Source of the DNA: Parvicella sp964387945
GTDB taxonomy: Bacteria; Bacteroidota; Bacteroidia; Flavobacteriales_D; Parvicellaceae
Assembly (NCBI GenBank): GCA_964387945.1
Contig: CAYLYX010000001.1
Coordinates: 310,001 to 374,000 of the forward strand
Direction: 5' to 3'
Length of the DNA stretch: 64,000 nucleotides
Part shown: positions 25,384 to 38,400 of the stretch, one piece after another
Layout of the letters: every line of letters starts with the position of its first letter
Numbering within the stretch: position 1 is the first letter of the stretch
The notes under the pieces: generated by a model
Databases searched by the model: none
What the model was told of the DNA's origin: nothing
Seen by the model: only the letters and a program-made list of their open reading frames with translations
Program-made: the position numbers and the translations under genes

Positions 25384-26318
25384 TAAAACACTTTGCCACC
25401 ATATTGCTCTTAGGATTAACTGGAATTTTGAATGCTCAGCAAACTACCCAATACTCAAATTTCACTTACAACTATTTTGCCTACAATCCTGCGCTGGCAG
25501 GAAGCCAAGATTGCTACCAGTTGAAACTCGGGTTTAGGATGCAATGGTTAAACTTTGAAGGAAATCCTCAAACTGGGTTTGCGTCATTTCATACGAGAGT
25601 CAAATTCAAAAAAACCAGAGCAAATCGAACCTACCATGGTGTTGGCGGCTACATCGAAAACGATGTTTTAGGCTACCTAGGAACAACTACTCTAAATGGA
25701 GCGTACGCCTATCACTTTCCACTAGGAAGAGACGTGATGGCAAGCGTTGGTGTATTTGCTGGAATTCAACAATTTAAAGCAGATGGGTCCAAAATCGTAA
25801 CTGTAAACAACAACGACCCTGCCTTGTTTAACTCAAACAGCGCAATCCTAGTGCCCTATGTTACGCCAGGAATCTTCCTGAACCATGATGACTGGTTTGC
25901 AGGTCTTGCGGTAAGACAAATGGTGAGAAACAAATGGAGCAAGGTTATTGGTTTAGATGCCCGCAATCGTTTTCACTGGTCTCTCGTGGGAGGTAAACGT
26001 TTACGACTCAACGACCAATTTAACCTTGTAGGCTCTGCCATGCTCAAGTATGCAGGATTTTCAGCACCTTCAATCGAACTCAATTTAATGGCAGAAATCA
26101 CACCAGCAATTGAATTGGGACTCTTGTGGAGAAATCAAGACGCTCTGGCAGCACTCGCCAAGTTTAAGTTTGCAAGATACTTTACGCTGGCCTATGCCTT
26201 TGACTTCACTACCTCAAAACTTCGACACGTTAGTTCAAACACGCATGAGGTGATCATTGGCATTTCCTCTTGCTCCCATAACTCAGGAGACACATTCATT
26301 TGTCCTGCATTTGAGTAG
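25380..26318 (+). CDS. PorP/SprF-family T9SS outer-membrane protein
   Basis: 312 aa. Signal peptide MIKHFATILLLGLTGILNAQ, then QTTQYSNFTYNYFAYNPALAGSQ, the hallmark opening of PorP/SprF barrels. Alternating strands run through to HEVIIGISS. In Flavobacterium johnsoniae, SprF is needed to export and attach the adhesin SprB; type B cargo proteins are commonly encoded beside such genes. It overlaps the cargo gene by 4 nt (ATGA). An odd Cys-rich tail (SSCSHNSGDTFICPAFE) follows the last strand. Confidence 0.92.
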   Translation: MIKHFATILLLGLTGILNAQQTTQYSNFTYNYFAYNPALAGSQDCYQLKLGFRMQWLNFEGNPQTGFASFHTRVKFKKTRANRTYHGVGGYIENDVLGYLGTTTLNGAYAYHFPLGRDVMASVGVFAGIQQFKADGSKIVTVNNNDPALFNSNSAILVPYVTPGIFLNHDDWFAGLAVRQMVRNKWSKVIGLDARNRFHWSLVGGKRLRLNDQFNLVGSAMLKYAGFSAPSIELNLMAEITPAIELGLLWRNQDALAALAKFKFARYFTLAYAFDFTTSKLRHVSSNTHEVIIGISSCSHNSGDTFICPAFE

Positions 26319-26459
26319 TTTAATATCTATTAGCAGTCATTTGTTCAAATTAATGCAACGAAACAATTTTGGATTGCGTCTGTATATGTATATTCGTATA
26401 GATTAGGGGTTTTATGCAACCTTTTGATTGATTTTGAGTATAAAGAAACCTTACTACAT

Positions 26460-29400
26460 ATGCCTTACATTAAACCTACTTTAATGAGAGTATTTTTATT
26501 CGCGTTTACCCTTCTGGGATTATTCAATTTTGCCAGCGCACAAGTTATGAACGAAAAAGCAGCTTGTGCAAACGGTATCCAGTTCACCGTCACTGTTTTA
26601 ACTCCATACAACGGGGAAGCCATAGAGTGTAACGGAGATTGCAATGCTACCGTTGAAATCAGTGTTACAGGAGGTGGCGGAGGTCCTTACGGTTTTGAAA
26701 TGTTTGACGGATCTGCTACCAGCACACAATCTGCTGACGCTCCTGGGGGTGGAACGATCTCTACGTTCACAGGGCTTTGTGCAGACAACTATAACTTTAC
26801 GGTAATCGATTCAGCTCAGCTCATTTTTGGAAGCATTTACGAATCGTGTACCGAATTTGGTGTAATTATTACTGACCCCAATAACATTGGTGTAAACGTT
26901 TTAGGGTTTCAAGACCCAACGTGTCCTGATTCATGTGATGGGCGCATCTTTACCAACATTGGTGGAGGGACTGGAACGCTAAACATTATTTGGTTGGAAT
27001 CTGGTTCAATGCAAGCAAGTCCAACTGGAGTTTGTACAGGTGTCAACACCGTTGAGGTAACCGATGGTAACGGCTGTTTCTTCACAACACAGGTGTCTGT
27101 AGATGACCCAACGCAGATTAACTTCGGAATGGCAATTCAGGATGTTTCCTGTGACGGTATATGCGATGCACAGGCAACGAGTACTCCTTCAGGTTCTAAC
27201 GGAGGTCCTTTTAACTTTACTTGGACTCAGGTTTCTGGGAGCGTGCCATTTGGTGGTGGTTCTAACTTACCGAGTCATACCGCAGGAGCAATGTGTGAAA
27301 ATGAACAATACCTTCTTGAGATTGAAGATGTAGACGGCTGTCCGTTTGATACCACTATTACAATTCCAGACGTGCTTCCAATGGCACTTACTGAAATTAG
27401 CTCGACCGATGCTACCTGTTTCAATACCTGCGATGGTGAAATCGAAATCAGCATAACCGGTGGTTCTGGAAACTACACACAAATTGAATGGTTTGAAGGA
27501 ACAATAGCTTCACCTGTGGGTACACATGCCGCAGGACCTTCTCTTATACAAAGTGATCTCTGTCCAAACACTGATTACTTTGTTACGGTTTCTGATGATC
27601 AAGGTTGTACTAGGTCTTTCCAACTAACTCCAGTAAGTGCTCCTCCCGCATTAAACTTCTCTGAAGTGCACAATGATGTGACATGTAATGGTGACGGTGA
27701 TGGACTGATTAACACTACACTAACTGGCGGAACACCTGGTTACAGTTATACGTGGTCATACGTTGTTCCAGGATCAGGATTGGTAACCAATGATCCAGAC
27801 CAATCAGGACTCTCTGGAGGTACTTATCGTGTAGTTTATGAAGACAACTTGGGATGTACAGACTCTGCAGACATTGTTATTTTTGAGCCAGAGCCCATTT
27901 TTACAAATGGCGTGGTTACGGACGTTTCATGTTTTGATCTTACCGATGGTGAAATTGACGTTACCACCACAGGAGGAAATGGAGGTTACGTTTGGACATG
28001 GACATCTTCTCCCAATGGGAACATTGTGGATGGAACAACGGAGGATCAAACGGGTCTTGATAGCGCAATCTATTCCCTGAACATTGTAGACGCACTGGGT
28101 TGTAATTACGATACCTCATTCAATCTTATCAAACCCGGAGAACTTTTCTTTGGTGCCGTTATAACCGATATGGACTGCTTTGGCGACAACGATGCACAGA
28201 TCGAACTCAACCCTTTCAACGGTGTTCCTGCCTATCAAGTAGATTGGGGCAACCCAATCAACCAAGTAAATGGTCCTTTTACGCAATCTGGTCTCTCTGC
28301 CGATACATATGACATTACGCTCACAGACTTCAACGGTTGTGACAAGGACACTGCCATTGTAATCATTGAACCTCCGCTATTGGAGCTAACTGAAAACACG
28401 CATACCGATATCAGTTGCTTTGGATTTGATGATGGAGAGATCGATTTGAACTTAACCGGAGGTACTGCACCCACAACGGTCGTTTGGTCTGGCGGAGTTA
28501 CAGTGATTCCAAATGATGAACTCAACCCTATCAACCTTGGTCCGGGTTCTTACACTGCTACAGTGACGGATGCCAATGGCTGTACGGATGCGGTGACGAT
28601 CGATATTGATGAGCCTTTGCCATTAGAAGTCGCCATTTCCGGAACTGACCTAACCTGTAATGGAATTCCAAACGGAGCCATTGACATTACACCAAGTGGT
28701 GGTTCAGTTGCCCTAGACTACACCTACGATTGGGATATTGATGTAAGGGGTGATTTTGACGATGCTCAGGATCTTTCAGCGCTGCTTGCTGGAACCTACT
28801 GTGTTAACATCATGGACGATAATGGATGTACACTTGCTGCCGATTCATGTTTTACCATCATTGAACCTGACTCTATTTTCTTTGACGGAAGCTTTCATAC
28901 CGATATAACTTGTAACGGTGATGACGATGGGTCCATATCTCTTACCGTAATAGGTGGTACAGAATCTGGCACCTATGATTTTACTTGGACCGTGCCGGGA
29001 TGTGAAGCAGACCCTGGAAACGTGGACAATGCCTCTGGTCTTTGTCCTGGAACTTATGACATCGTTGCAACAGACGATAACGGTTGTACCAATGATACAA
29101 CGTTTACCATTGTAGATCCTCCGTTGCTTACTATTTCTGAAACGCATGTAAACTTGGTTTGTGCTGACGCCAACACCGGTTCAATTAACATTACGACATC
29201 AGGTGGTGTTGCTCCCGTTTCATTGACATGGGTATCCAATACTGGAACAACTCCGGCAGTAGATGACTACAACCCCACAAACTTAGAACCTGGAGATTAT
29301 ACAGCTACCATAACGGATGCAAACCTATGTAGTGAATTCGTAGACATCACAATTACAACTCCAGCACCGTTAAGTCTTACCATCACGGGAACAGACCTTA

Positions 29401-32400
29401 CTTGTAATGGAGTTCCAGATGGAACGATGACCATAGTGCCTGCTGGAGGAACCGTTGCAGCGGATTACTCTTATTCTTGGACAGGCCCAAATAGCTATAC
29501 TTCAATCCAACAAAACCTTACAAGTCTATTAGCAGGAACGTACTGCGTAAATATTGAAGATGACAATGGATGTGTGCTAGCAGCTGACTCTTGTTTCACA
29601 ATTATTGAACCAGACTCCATTTTCTTTGGTGGATCTACCTTCTCTGATATGACCTGTTTTGGTGCTGACAATGGATCCATATCCTTGAGTGTTTCTGGAG
29701 GTACAGAATCAGGTGCTTATGACTTTATTTGGACTGTGCCAGGTTGTGCAAGCGATCCCGGTAACGTAGATAATGCTAACGGACTGTGTGATGGTGCATA
29801 TACGATCCAAGCAATTGACGATAACGGATGTACTAATGATACGACATTTACCGTTACCGAGCCTACGGAAATCACCATGGTATTGGATAGCACAGATGCT
29901 GGCTGTGGACTTTGTACGGGAACAGTAACAGTAACCCCTTCTGGAGGTACAGTGGCAGGAGCTTATGGAATTAGTTGGTCTGGGGCTACGGCTGGATTTA
30001 TTGGAACCAACCTAACTGAAGGAAGCTTATGTCCGGATACTTATACCGCAGAAGTAACCGATGACAACGGCTGTGTAGTCACAGATAACATTGAAGTTAT
30101 CACAGACTCGGCTCCAGTTATCACAGTAGATAGTCAAACCGATCTATTGTGTAACAGTGTTTGCACGGGTGCAATACAGGTTTCCATTTCAGGAGGTGTT
30201 CCTCCTTACGACATTCAGTGGACAGGAATAACTGACCCTACCTACTCTTCTACTAGTGAGGATATCTTTGCCTTGTGTGCTGGTGATTACTCCTTGTCTG
30301 TAACAGACGCAAATATGTGTCAATCTATAGAAACGGTAACAATTGGTGAGCCTACTCCACTAGAATTGTCAAGCACTTCAGTTACAGACATCAACTGCTT
30401 CGGTGCAGATAATGGGATTATCGATATCACTGCCGCTGGTGGAACAGTTGCCGGAAACTACACCTTTACATGGACTGGTGATAATAGCTTTACAGCTTCA
30501 ACTGAAGATGTCAGCAACCTTGATCCGGGCAACTATTGTGTTAATATTGAAGATGATAATGGATGTTCTTTGGCAGCCGATTCATGTTTTGTCATTACGG
30601 AACCAACGGAACTCGTAATCGATAACTTAAGTTCCACGGATTCACAATGTGGTGTTCCTAATGGATCAGCTACCGTCACGGCAAGTGGAGGTACTGTAGG
30701 AGTTGATTATACTTATTTGTGGGATGATCCTTCATCACAAACTACAGCCATGGCAACAGGCTTATTAAATAACGCTTACACCGTTATCGTGACGGATGAC
30801 AATGGATGTTCTGTTTCTGGCTCTGTAGCTGTAAACCCAACTAATGGCCCCGCTGTTACTGTGGATGGTTTTACAGATGTTACTTGTGCTAATGCTGGAA
30901 ACGGCTCGATTTCAACAACTGGATCGGGAGGTACAGGAGCACTTACCTTCTCATGGGCTACCATTCCGGCATCTGGTTTTAGTGCTGGTTCTGATGACAT
31001 CTCAGGACTCGATGGGGGAACGTATGTTGTAACAGTAACCGATGGAGCTCTGTGCAACAGTCAGGAAGTAATTGTTATTGATGAACCCGACCCAATTGTA
31101 ATTACTGAAGCAATTACAGATGCCAACTGTTTTGGTGATGACGGATCAATCGACATTACGGTTAGCGGAGGAACTGTGGCGGTTGATTACGGGTACGACT
31201 GGGATCATAATGGAACTGGTTCGTTCACAGACACCGAAGACATTTCTCTTCCAGCAGGTACTTATAACGTAGTTGTTGTAGATGATAACAGCTGTACTGC
31301 AAATGGAGGACCTTATACCATTAACGAACCAACAGACATTACCTTAAACACCTCCAGCACAACTTCTGCTTGTACGCAGGCAACGGGTTCTGTAACTGTG
31401 GCTGCAGCAGACGGAACACCTGGAAACCCTCCTAACGAATACACTTATGTGTGGACTGACGGACTTGGTGCTCAAGTAGGAAATACAGCTACAGTATCCA
31501 ATCTTTCTTCTGGATGCTATGATATTTTAGTAACAGAAAATAGACCTAATGGATGTACGGCTACCACCACCGAGTGTATTTCTGATAACCCTGGACCTAC
31601 TTTATCAGAAACGCATGTCAATGCTACCTGTAATGGTGGAACTGACGGAAGTATAGACTTAACAATCGTATCCACAGCAATGCCGGTTTCTGTTACTTGG
31701 TCAGCCTTAGGAGGAAGCCCAATTAGTCCGACCGTTAACGATGAGGACATTAATACCTTAGCCGCTGACGAATATGCGGTAGTAGCAACAGATAACAACG
31801 GCTGTACTGCAGGATTGAATGTCATCATCACTGAACCAAATGCTATTTCGGCTGATGCAATTGTATCTAATCCGCTATGCTCTACAACATCGGATGGTGA
31901 AATTGACATTACTATAAATGATGCCGTACTTCCCCTTAGCGTAGTGAGCTGGACTGGACCAAATGGTTTCACAGCTTCCACAGAAGACATAACAGGTCTA
32001 GAGGTTGGCCAATATTGCTTGCACATTGAAGATGCAAATGCCTGTTCATTAGACACCTGTATTACGTTAACAGCACCGTCTGGCGTTACCGTTTCTACCT
32101 CATCTGTTGATTCAGATTGTAGTGCTCCTACTGGTCAGGTTACAGCATTAGCTTCGGGTGGAAACCCAGGATATACCTATCAGTGGTATGCAGATGCTGG
32201 ATTAACAATAACCGCAGGACCTGCTGGTGACATCGTTACAGGTCTTGGTGCTGGTATCTATTATATTGAGGCCACTGATCTAAACGGTTGTTCAGGCACA
32301 GCTCAAGAAGAAGTTCTCGAAGCAGGTGCTCCTACTATTGCAATAGATGCTACTAATGACGTTGACTGCTTTGGAAACAGTACAGGTGATATCTTTATCT

Positions 32401-35400
32401 CAGTGTCTGGAGGAACTCCAAACTATACGTTTGATTGGGACAATGATGGTACTGGAGACAACAATGACAATGAAGACCTTACTGGAGTGATTGCAGGAAC
32501 CTATAATATTACGGTAACCGATGCCGCTGGATGTACAGATGTAGAGACAGCAACCATTGGTGAGCCAGCGGCTCCATTGGCGGTTGTTGGTGTACAAACA
32601 GATTTAACGTGTAACGGAGTTGCAACTGGTGAAGTAACCATAACTGTTACTGGAGGAACAACGGACTATACGTATGACTGGACCGAATCGGGAAGTTTAA
32701 TCAGCACAACAACGGATGGAACTGGCTCAAACACCGTGACAGGTCTTTCTGCTCTTGTTTATGATGTTCTAGTTACTGATGCTAATGGATGTACAGCAAC
32801 AGATCAATATACACTTACTGAACCGACTGCCATTTCCTTGAACATGAGTAGTATTGGCTCTTCTTGTGGAAATAGTGATGGTGAAGTTTCAGTAGTTGCT
32901 TCTGGAGGAACAGATGGTATCACCTATACCTACGATTGGGACATTGATGGTACCGGAGACAATGACGACAACGCTACAGAAAATGGTCTAGCGGCCGCAA
33001 CCTATTCTGTAACAGTCACTGATTTAAATGGTTGTACCGCAACGGATTTAGTTGCCGTTTCTGATGTTGGAGGACCGACCGTTACCGGAGCTGCATCTGC
33101 TGTAAATTGTTTTGGAGATGCCAACGGAACCGTTAATATTACCGTTACAGGTAACCCAACGTTTGATTTTGCATGGTCTGGTCCAAATGCATTTACGTCA
33201 ACTTCTGAAGACCTTTCTGGACTGGAGGCAGGCACCTACACCGTTTCCGTTACAGATATTAACGGTTGTATCACCAACGAAATATTTGATGTGACAGGGC
33301 CAGTTGCTCCATTGTCCGTAGCAATGGACTCCACTGACTTAACATGTTTTGAAGATCTGTCTGGTATAGTGGACATTACCCCAGCAGGAGGAACCTCTCC
33401 TTACCAATATGCATGGACTGGTCCAAATGGATTTACTGCTACAACAGAAGATATCAATGGATTAGAAGCTGGGACTTATACTGTAGATATTACAGATGAT
33501 AATGGTTGTACTCTGCTTGCTAATTCAATCGATGTCAACCAACCCGACTCTCTTGAAATCACTTTCGTAGTTGTGGATCCTGGTTGTGGACTTTCAGACG
33601 GAACAGTAACAGCTACCGTGACTGGAGGTACGGTGGCTGCAGACTACGCTTATGTTTGGACGGACTTGGGTGGACCAACGGTAATGCCAGATGTAGATGC
33701 CGATATCACTAACATCGATGCAGGAAATTATCAGCTAGACATCACAGATGACAACGGCTGTACGGCTACCGATGTGGCAGCGGTGAGTAATGATCAGGCA
33801 CCAACTATAACAGTTGTTTCTACTGATGTTAACTGTAACGGTGACGCAGATGGAACCATTGACATCACAGTAAATGGAGTAAACAGCTATACCTATGACT
33901 GGGACAACGATGGTACGGGTGACATGGACGATACGGAAGACTTGAGCGGTCTGGCTCCTGGCACTTACAATGTGGAGGTATTAGAAAGTCCAACGGGATG
34001 TATTTCATCTGCTACTGCAACAATTATCGAACCTGATGTTCTTGCGGTTTCAGGAACGGGAACAGATTTGGCTTGTTTTAACGATGGTTCTGGTGCGATT
34101 GATATCACAGTAACTGGTGGAACACTTAACTATACCTTTGACTGGGATAATGACGGTACCGGTGATGCAGATGATACGGAAGACTTGTCTCTTCTGAATG
34201 CGGGTACTTATCAGATCACTGTTGAAGATGCTAACGGTTGTTTAGCTATCGATGATTTCACGTTGACTGAGCCAGCTCAAATTGACATAACAGCTGTGGT
34301 TACAGATAACCTCTGTAATGGGGAAACCAATGGTGCAATAGACGTTACCGTATCCAATGGAGTTTTGCCATATCAATACAGTTGGGATCTTCCTTCATCG
34401 AATGAAGACCTTTCTAACTTGGGAGCAGGAACATATACATTGACCGTTACGGATGATAATCGTTGTGTTGAAGACAGCGTCTTTACTATCACTGAGCCTG
34501 CTCCAATTATCTTTGACGTGACAACAATTGATGCCAACTGTACTTTCTCTGATGGTAGTGCGACAAGTAATGTAAGCGGAGGAACATTGACCTCTCCAGA
34601 CTATACCTACGATTGGGAGTTTGGTGGAAGTTCTGTTGCTACAACTGCTGATATAATAAACCAACCCGCTGGAACCTATATCTTCTTTGTTACCGATGAC
34701 AACATGTGTCAGGAAGATACTACTGTTGTTATCAATAACATCAATGCTCCCACTATCACATTAGACAATGTTACAGATGTGAGTTGTTTTGGAGACAACG
34801 ATGGTAGCATTGATGTTACTGTAGCTGGAGGAACAGCACCTTACACATACATTTGGAATCCAAACGGAATTTCCCAACAAGAAGACTTAGCCAATGCTCC
34901 TGCTGACACCTACTCGCTTCAGGTAACTGACAATGCAGGATGTATCACTACTCTACCGGGAATTGTTATTGACACCCCAGATGAATTATCAGCTACTGCC
35001 GTTGCTGTAGACGCAACATGCGGAATCTGCAATGGTGAAGCCACTGTGACAGGAACCGGAGGAACTGGAAACTTGGCTTATGTCTGGTCAAACGGTAATT
35101 CAGGAACAACTGGCACTGGACTCTGTTCAGGGGTATATACGGTAGAGATTACAGATGATAATGGTTGTTCTGTAAATGAAGATGTGACCATCAACGATAA
35201 CGGAGGTCCAACTGGTGAAAACCTTACGACTACAGATGCAACATGTGCTGGCGACAATGATGGTACTGCCGTTGTGGAAGCTATCGGAGGAACCGCTCCT
35301 TATTCTTACTTCTGGCCACACAATGGTGCTACAGGAGACACACAAACAAGTTTAGCGGCTGGAACCTATAACGTTGAAATGATTGATGACAACGGATGTA

Positions 35401-38400
35401 TTCGAGTAGTGCCAGTAGACATTTTAGAACCTACGCCTATCGTTCTGAGTTCAGTAGTATCTCCTTCCACATGTGGAAATGCTGATGGATCAATTACCAT
35501 TACCACTAGCGGAGGGGTATCTCCTCTATCGATTAATTGGATCAATCCTGCTGGACCGACTACACCAGGTGTCAGCGGTTTATCAGCCGGTGTTTATACG
35601 GTGGAGGTAACAGATATAAACCTTTGTTCGGTAACTGAAAACATAACGATCAGCGATATCAACGCTCCTACCGTGTCTTTGACTCCTGCTGATGTGTTGT
35701 GTAATGGAGATGCAACAGGATCAATCACTTCTTCGGTTTCTGGTGCTGTTGGTGTCATCTCTTATCAATGGTATGACGCAACACCTGCAATGATTGGCGG
35801 TGAAACAAACCCAGATATTATTGCAGTTAATACCGGGGATTATACATTAGAAGTTACAGATGCCGGTACAGGTTGTATCGCGAATGCTACTGCAACTGTT
35901 AATGAACCCGATGCTCTCGTGCTTTCTGTACCCAACACTGTTGATGCAAGCTGTAATATCTCTTGTGATGGTGAGGCAACGGCAGTTGTTTCGGGTGGAA
36001 CATTGGGCTACGGCTACGTTTGGTCTTCTGGATCTACATCGGTAACCGCCTCTAACTTATGTGCAGGACTCAATACGGTAACGATTACGGATGACAATGG
36101 ATGTATCATTCAATCTTCTGTTATGATTGATACCAACTTTACACTGAGTGCAACTGTGGCAGCTACTGATGCTACCTGTGGTGATTGCAACGGTGAAGCA
36201 ACCATCACTCCGGCAGGAGGTTCTGGTTCTTACAATGTCATTTGGTCGAACGGAACCAACGGATTGACTGCTTCAAGTCTCTGTTCAGGGCTATATCCAT
36301 TTGAAGTTGCCGATGCGACTACTGGATGTAGTGTCCAAATGGATGCTACTATTAATGACATCGGTGGTCCAACTGGAGAAACAATTAACATTACGGATGT
36401 AACCTGTAATGGTGGATCAGATGGGTCTGCTGAAGTGATTCCAACAGGAGGTACAACTCCGTATAATTATAACTGGGTTGGTATTTCTAATTCAACCAAT
36501 ATACTCACTAACGTGATGGCTGGGAATTACACACTTCAAGTAACCGATGATAACGGTTGTACCCGAAATGTTCCTGTTGACATTACGGAGCCAACCTCTC
36601 CAGACATTCAATACATTGCTACGGATGGGTCTTGTGGAAATGCAGACGGATCTATATCCATAATTGTAACGGGAAGTAACGATCCATATACTTATCTATG
36701 GACTGCTGGACCAAGTGCTGTGGGAAGTGTGAATGATGCTGAAACAGGTCTGCTTCCTGGTGTCTATACTATAGAAATCACTGATGCTTCTGGTTGTACA
36801 GAATCGATTGATATCCCATTGGGAACTACTAATGGTCCAACGTTGACCATGTCTTCAACCGATGAAAGCTGCTATGGTCTCTCAGATGGTGAAGGCTCTG
36901 TGGTTGCTGTCGGAAACAATCCATTTGGCTATACGTGGACTTCTGGAGGAAATAGTGATATTGAATCTGGACTTTCGCAAGGCCAGTATTTTGTGACGGT
37001 TACGGATGCGCTTGGTTGTGTAAGTAATGGCTCTGTACAAATTGATGGACCTGACTCATTAATTCTTGGAATGCCAAGTGTAATTGATGCTAGCTGTGAT
37101 GTCTCTTGTGACGGTGAGGCGACCATTATTTTAACAGGAGGCACCTTAAACTATACTTTTGCGTGGGATGGTGGACAATCATCTCAGACCGCAACGGGTC
37201 TTTGTGCAGGAGTGAATAACGTAAATATTACAGATGCTAATGGCTGTCAAGTTCAGACCTCTGTAACTGTTGGCTATCAAGATTTACTTAACTCAACGGT
37301 AGTTGAAACAGATGCCGCTTGTGGCTTGTGTGACGGTGAGGCAACCGTGACTGGTGCAGGAGGCTCTGGAAACTATACAATTACTTGGTACGATGGTGCA
37401 ACGGGAACAAGTCACTCTAACCTATGTGCGGGTATCTATCCGTATACGTTACTCGATAACACAACAGGTTGTTCTACCGACTTGGAAGCTACCATCAACA
37501 ATATTGGTGGACCTGACAATGACGTAGTAGTAGTAACGGATGTCACTTGTAGTGGTGGTGCAGATGGAAGTGCAGATGTAACGGTTACTGGAGGAACAAC
37601 TCCTTATACCTATCTATGGGTTCCAACGGGGCAAACTACAAATACCTTAACGAATGTTCCTGCAGGCACCTACAATTTAGAAGTTTCTGATTCAAATGAC
37701 TGTAAACGAGTAGTGCCCGTTACTATTGGTGACGGAAATACAATTGATATCAGCTACATTTCTACGGGAAGCAATTGTGGCGTGAGCGATGGAAGTATTG
37801 ACCTTTCAATTACAGGAGGAGTTACTCCATACACCATTTCTTGGTCTGGACCTGGAGGCTTCTCAGGATCATCGTTGACAGAAACAGGACTTGCTGCTGG
37901 TATCTATACGATTGATGTTACGGACAACAATGGTTGCTCTGAAACCATTATGATTCCATTGAGTACAACCAATCCACCTAACGCTACTGTGACAACAACA
38001 GATGTTAACTGCTTTGGAGCAGCTGATGGCTCTGCAACTGCAGCTGGTGCTGGTTTAGATTTTGAATGGCAAGATGGAAGTACCAATGCAACACTCAACG
38101 GACTTTCTGCAGGTCAGTACTTTGTGATGGCAACAGATCAAGGAACTGGATGTGCTGCGGTTTTCTCAGGTATTGTCAATGAGCCAGACAGCCTTGCGTT
38201 AGGTATTCAGTTTGCGTTAGATCCATTGTGTAATGGAGACTGTAACGGTGAAGTGAGCGCTATTGTTGACGGAGGTACACTGCCCTACACTTATGCTTGG
38301 TCAAGTAGTGGCAACACTTCTGCAACAGAGTCTGCTCTTTGTGATGGTGTGGTAACGCTTACCATTACGGATGATAATGGATGTACAACGAATGGTGATG

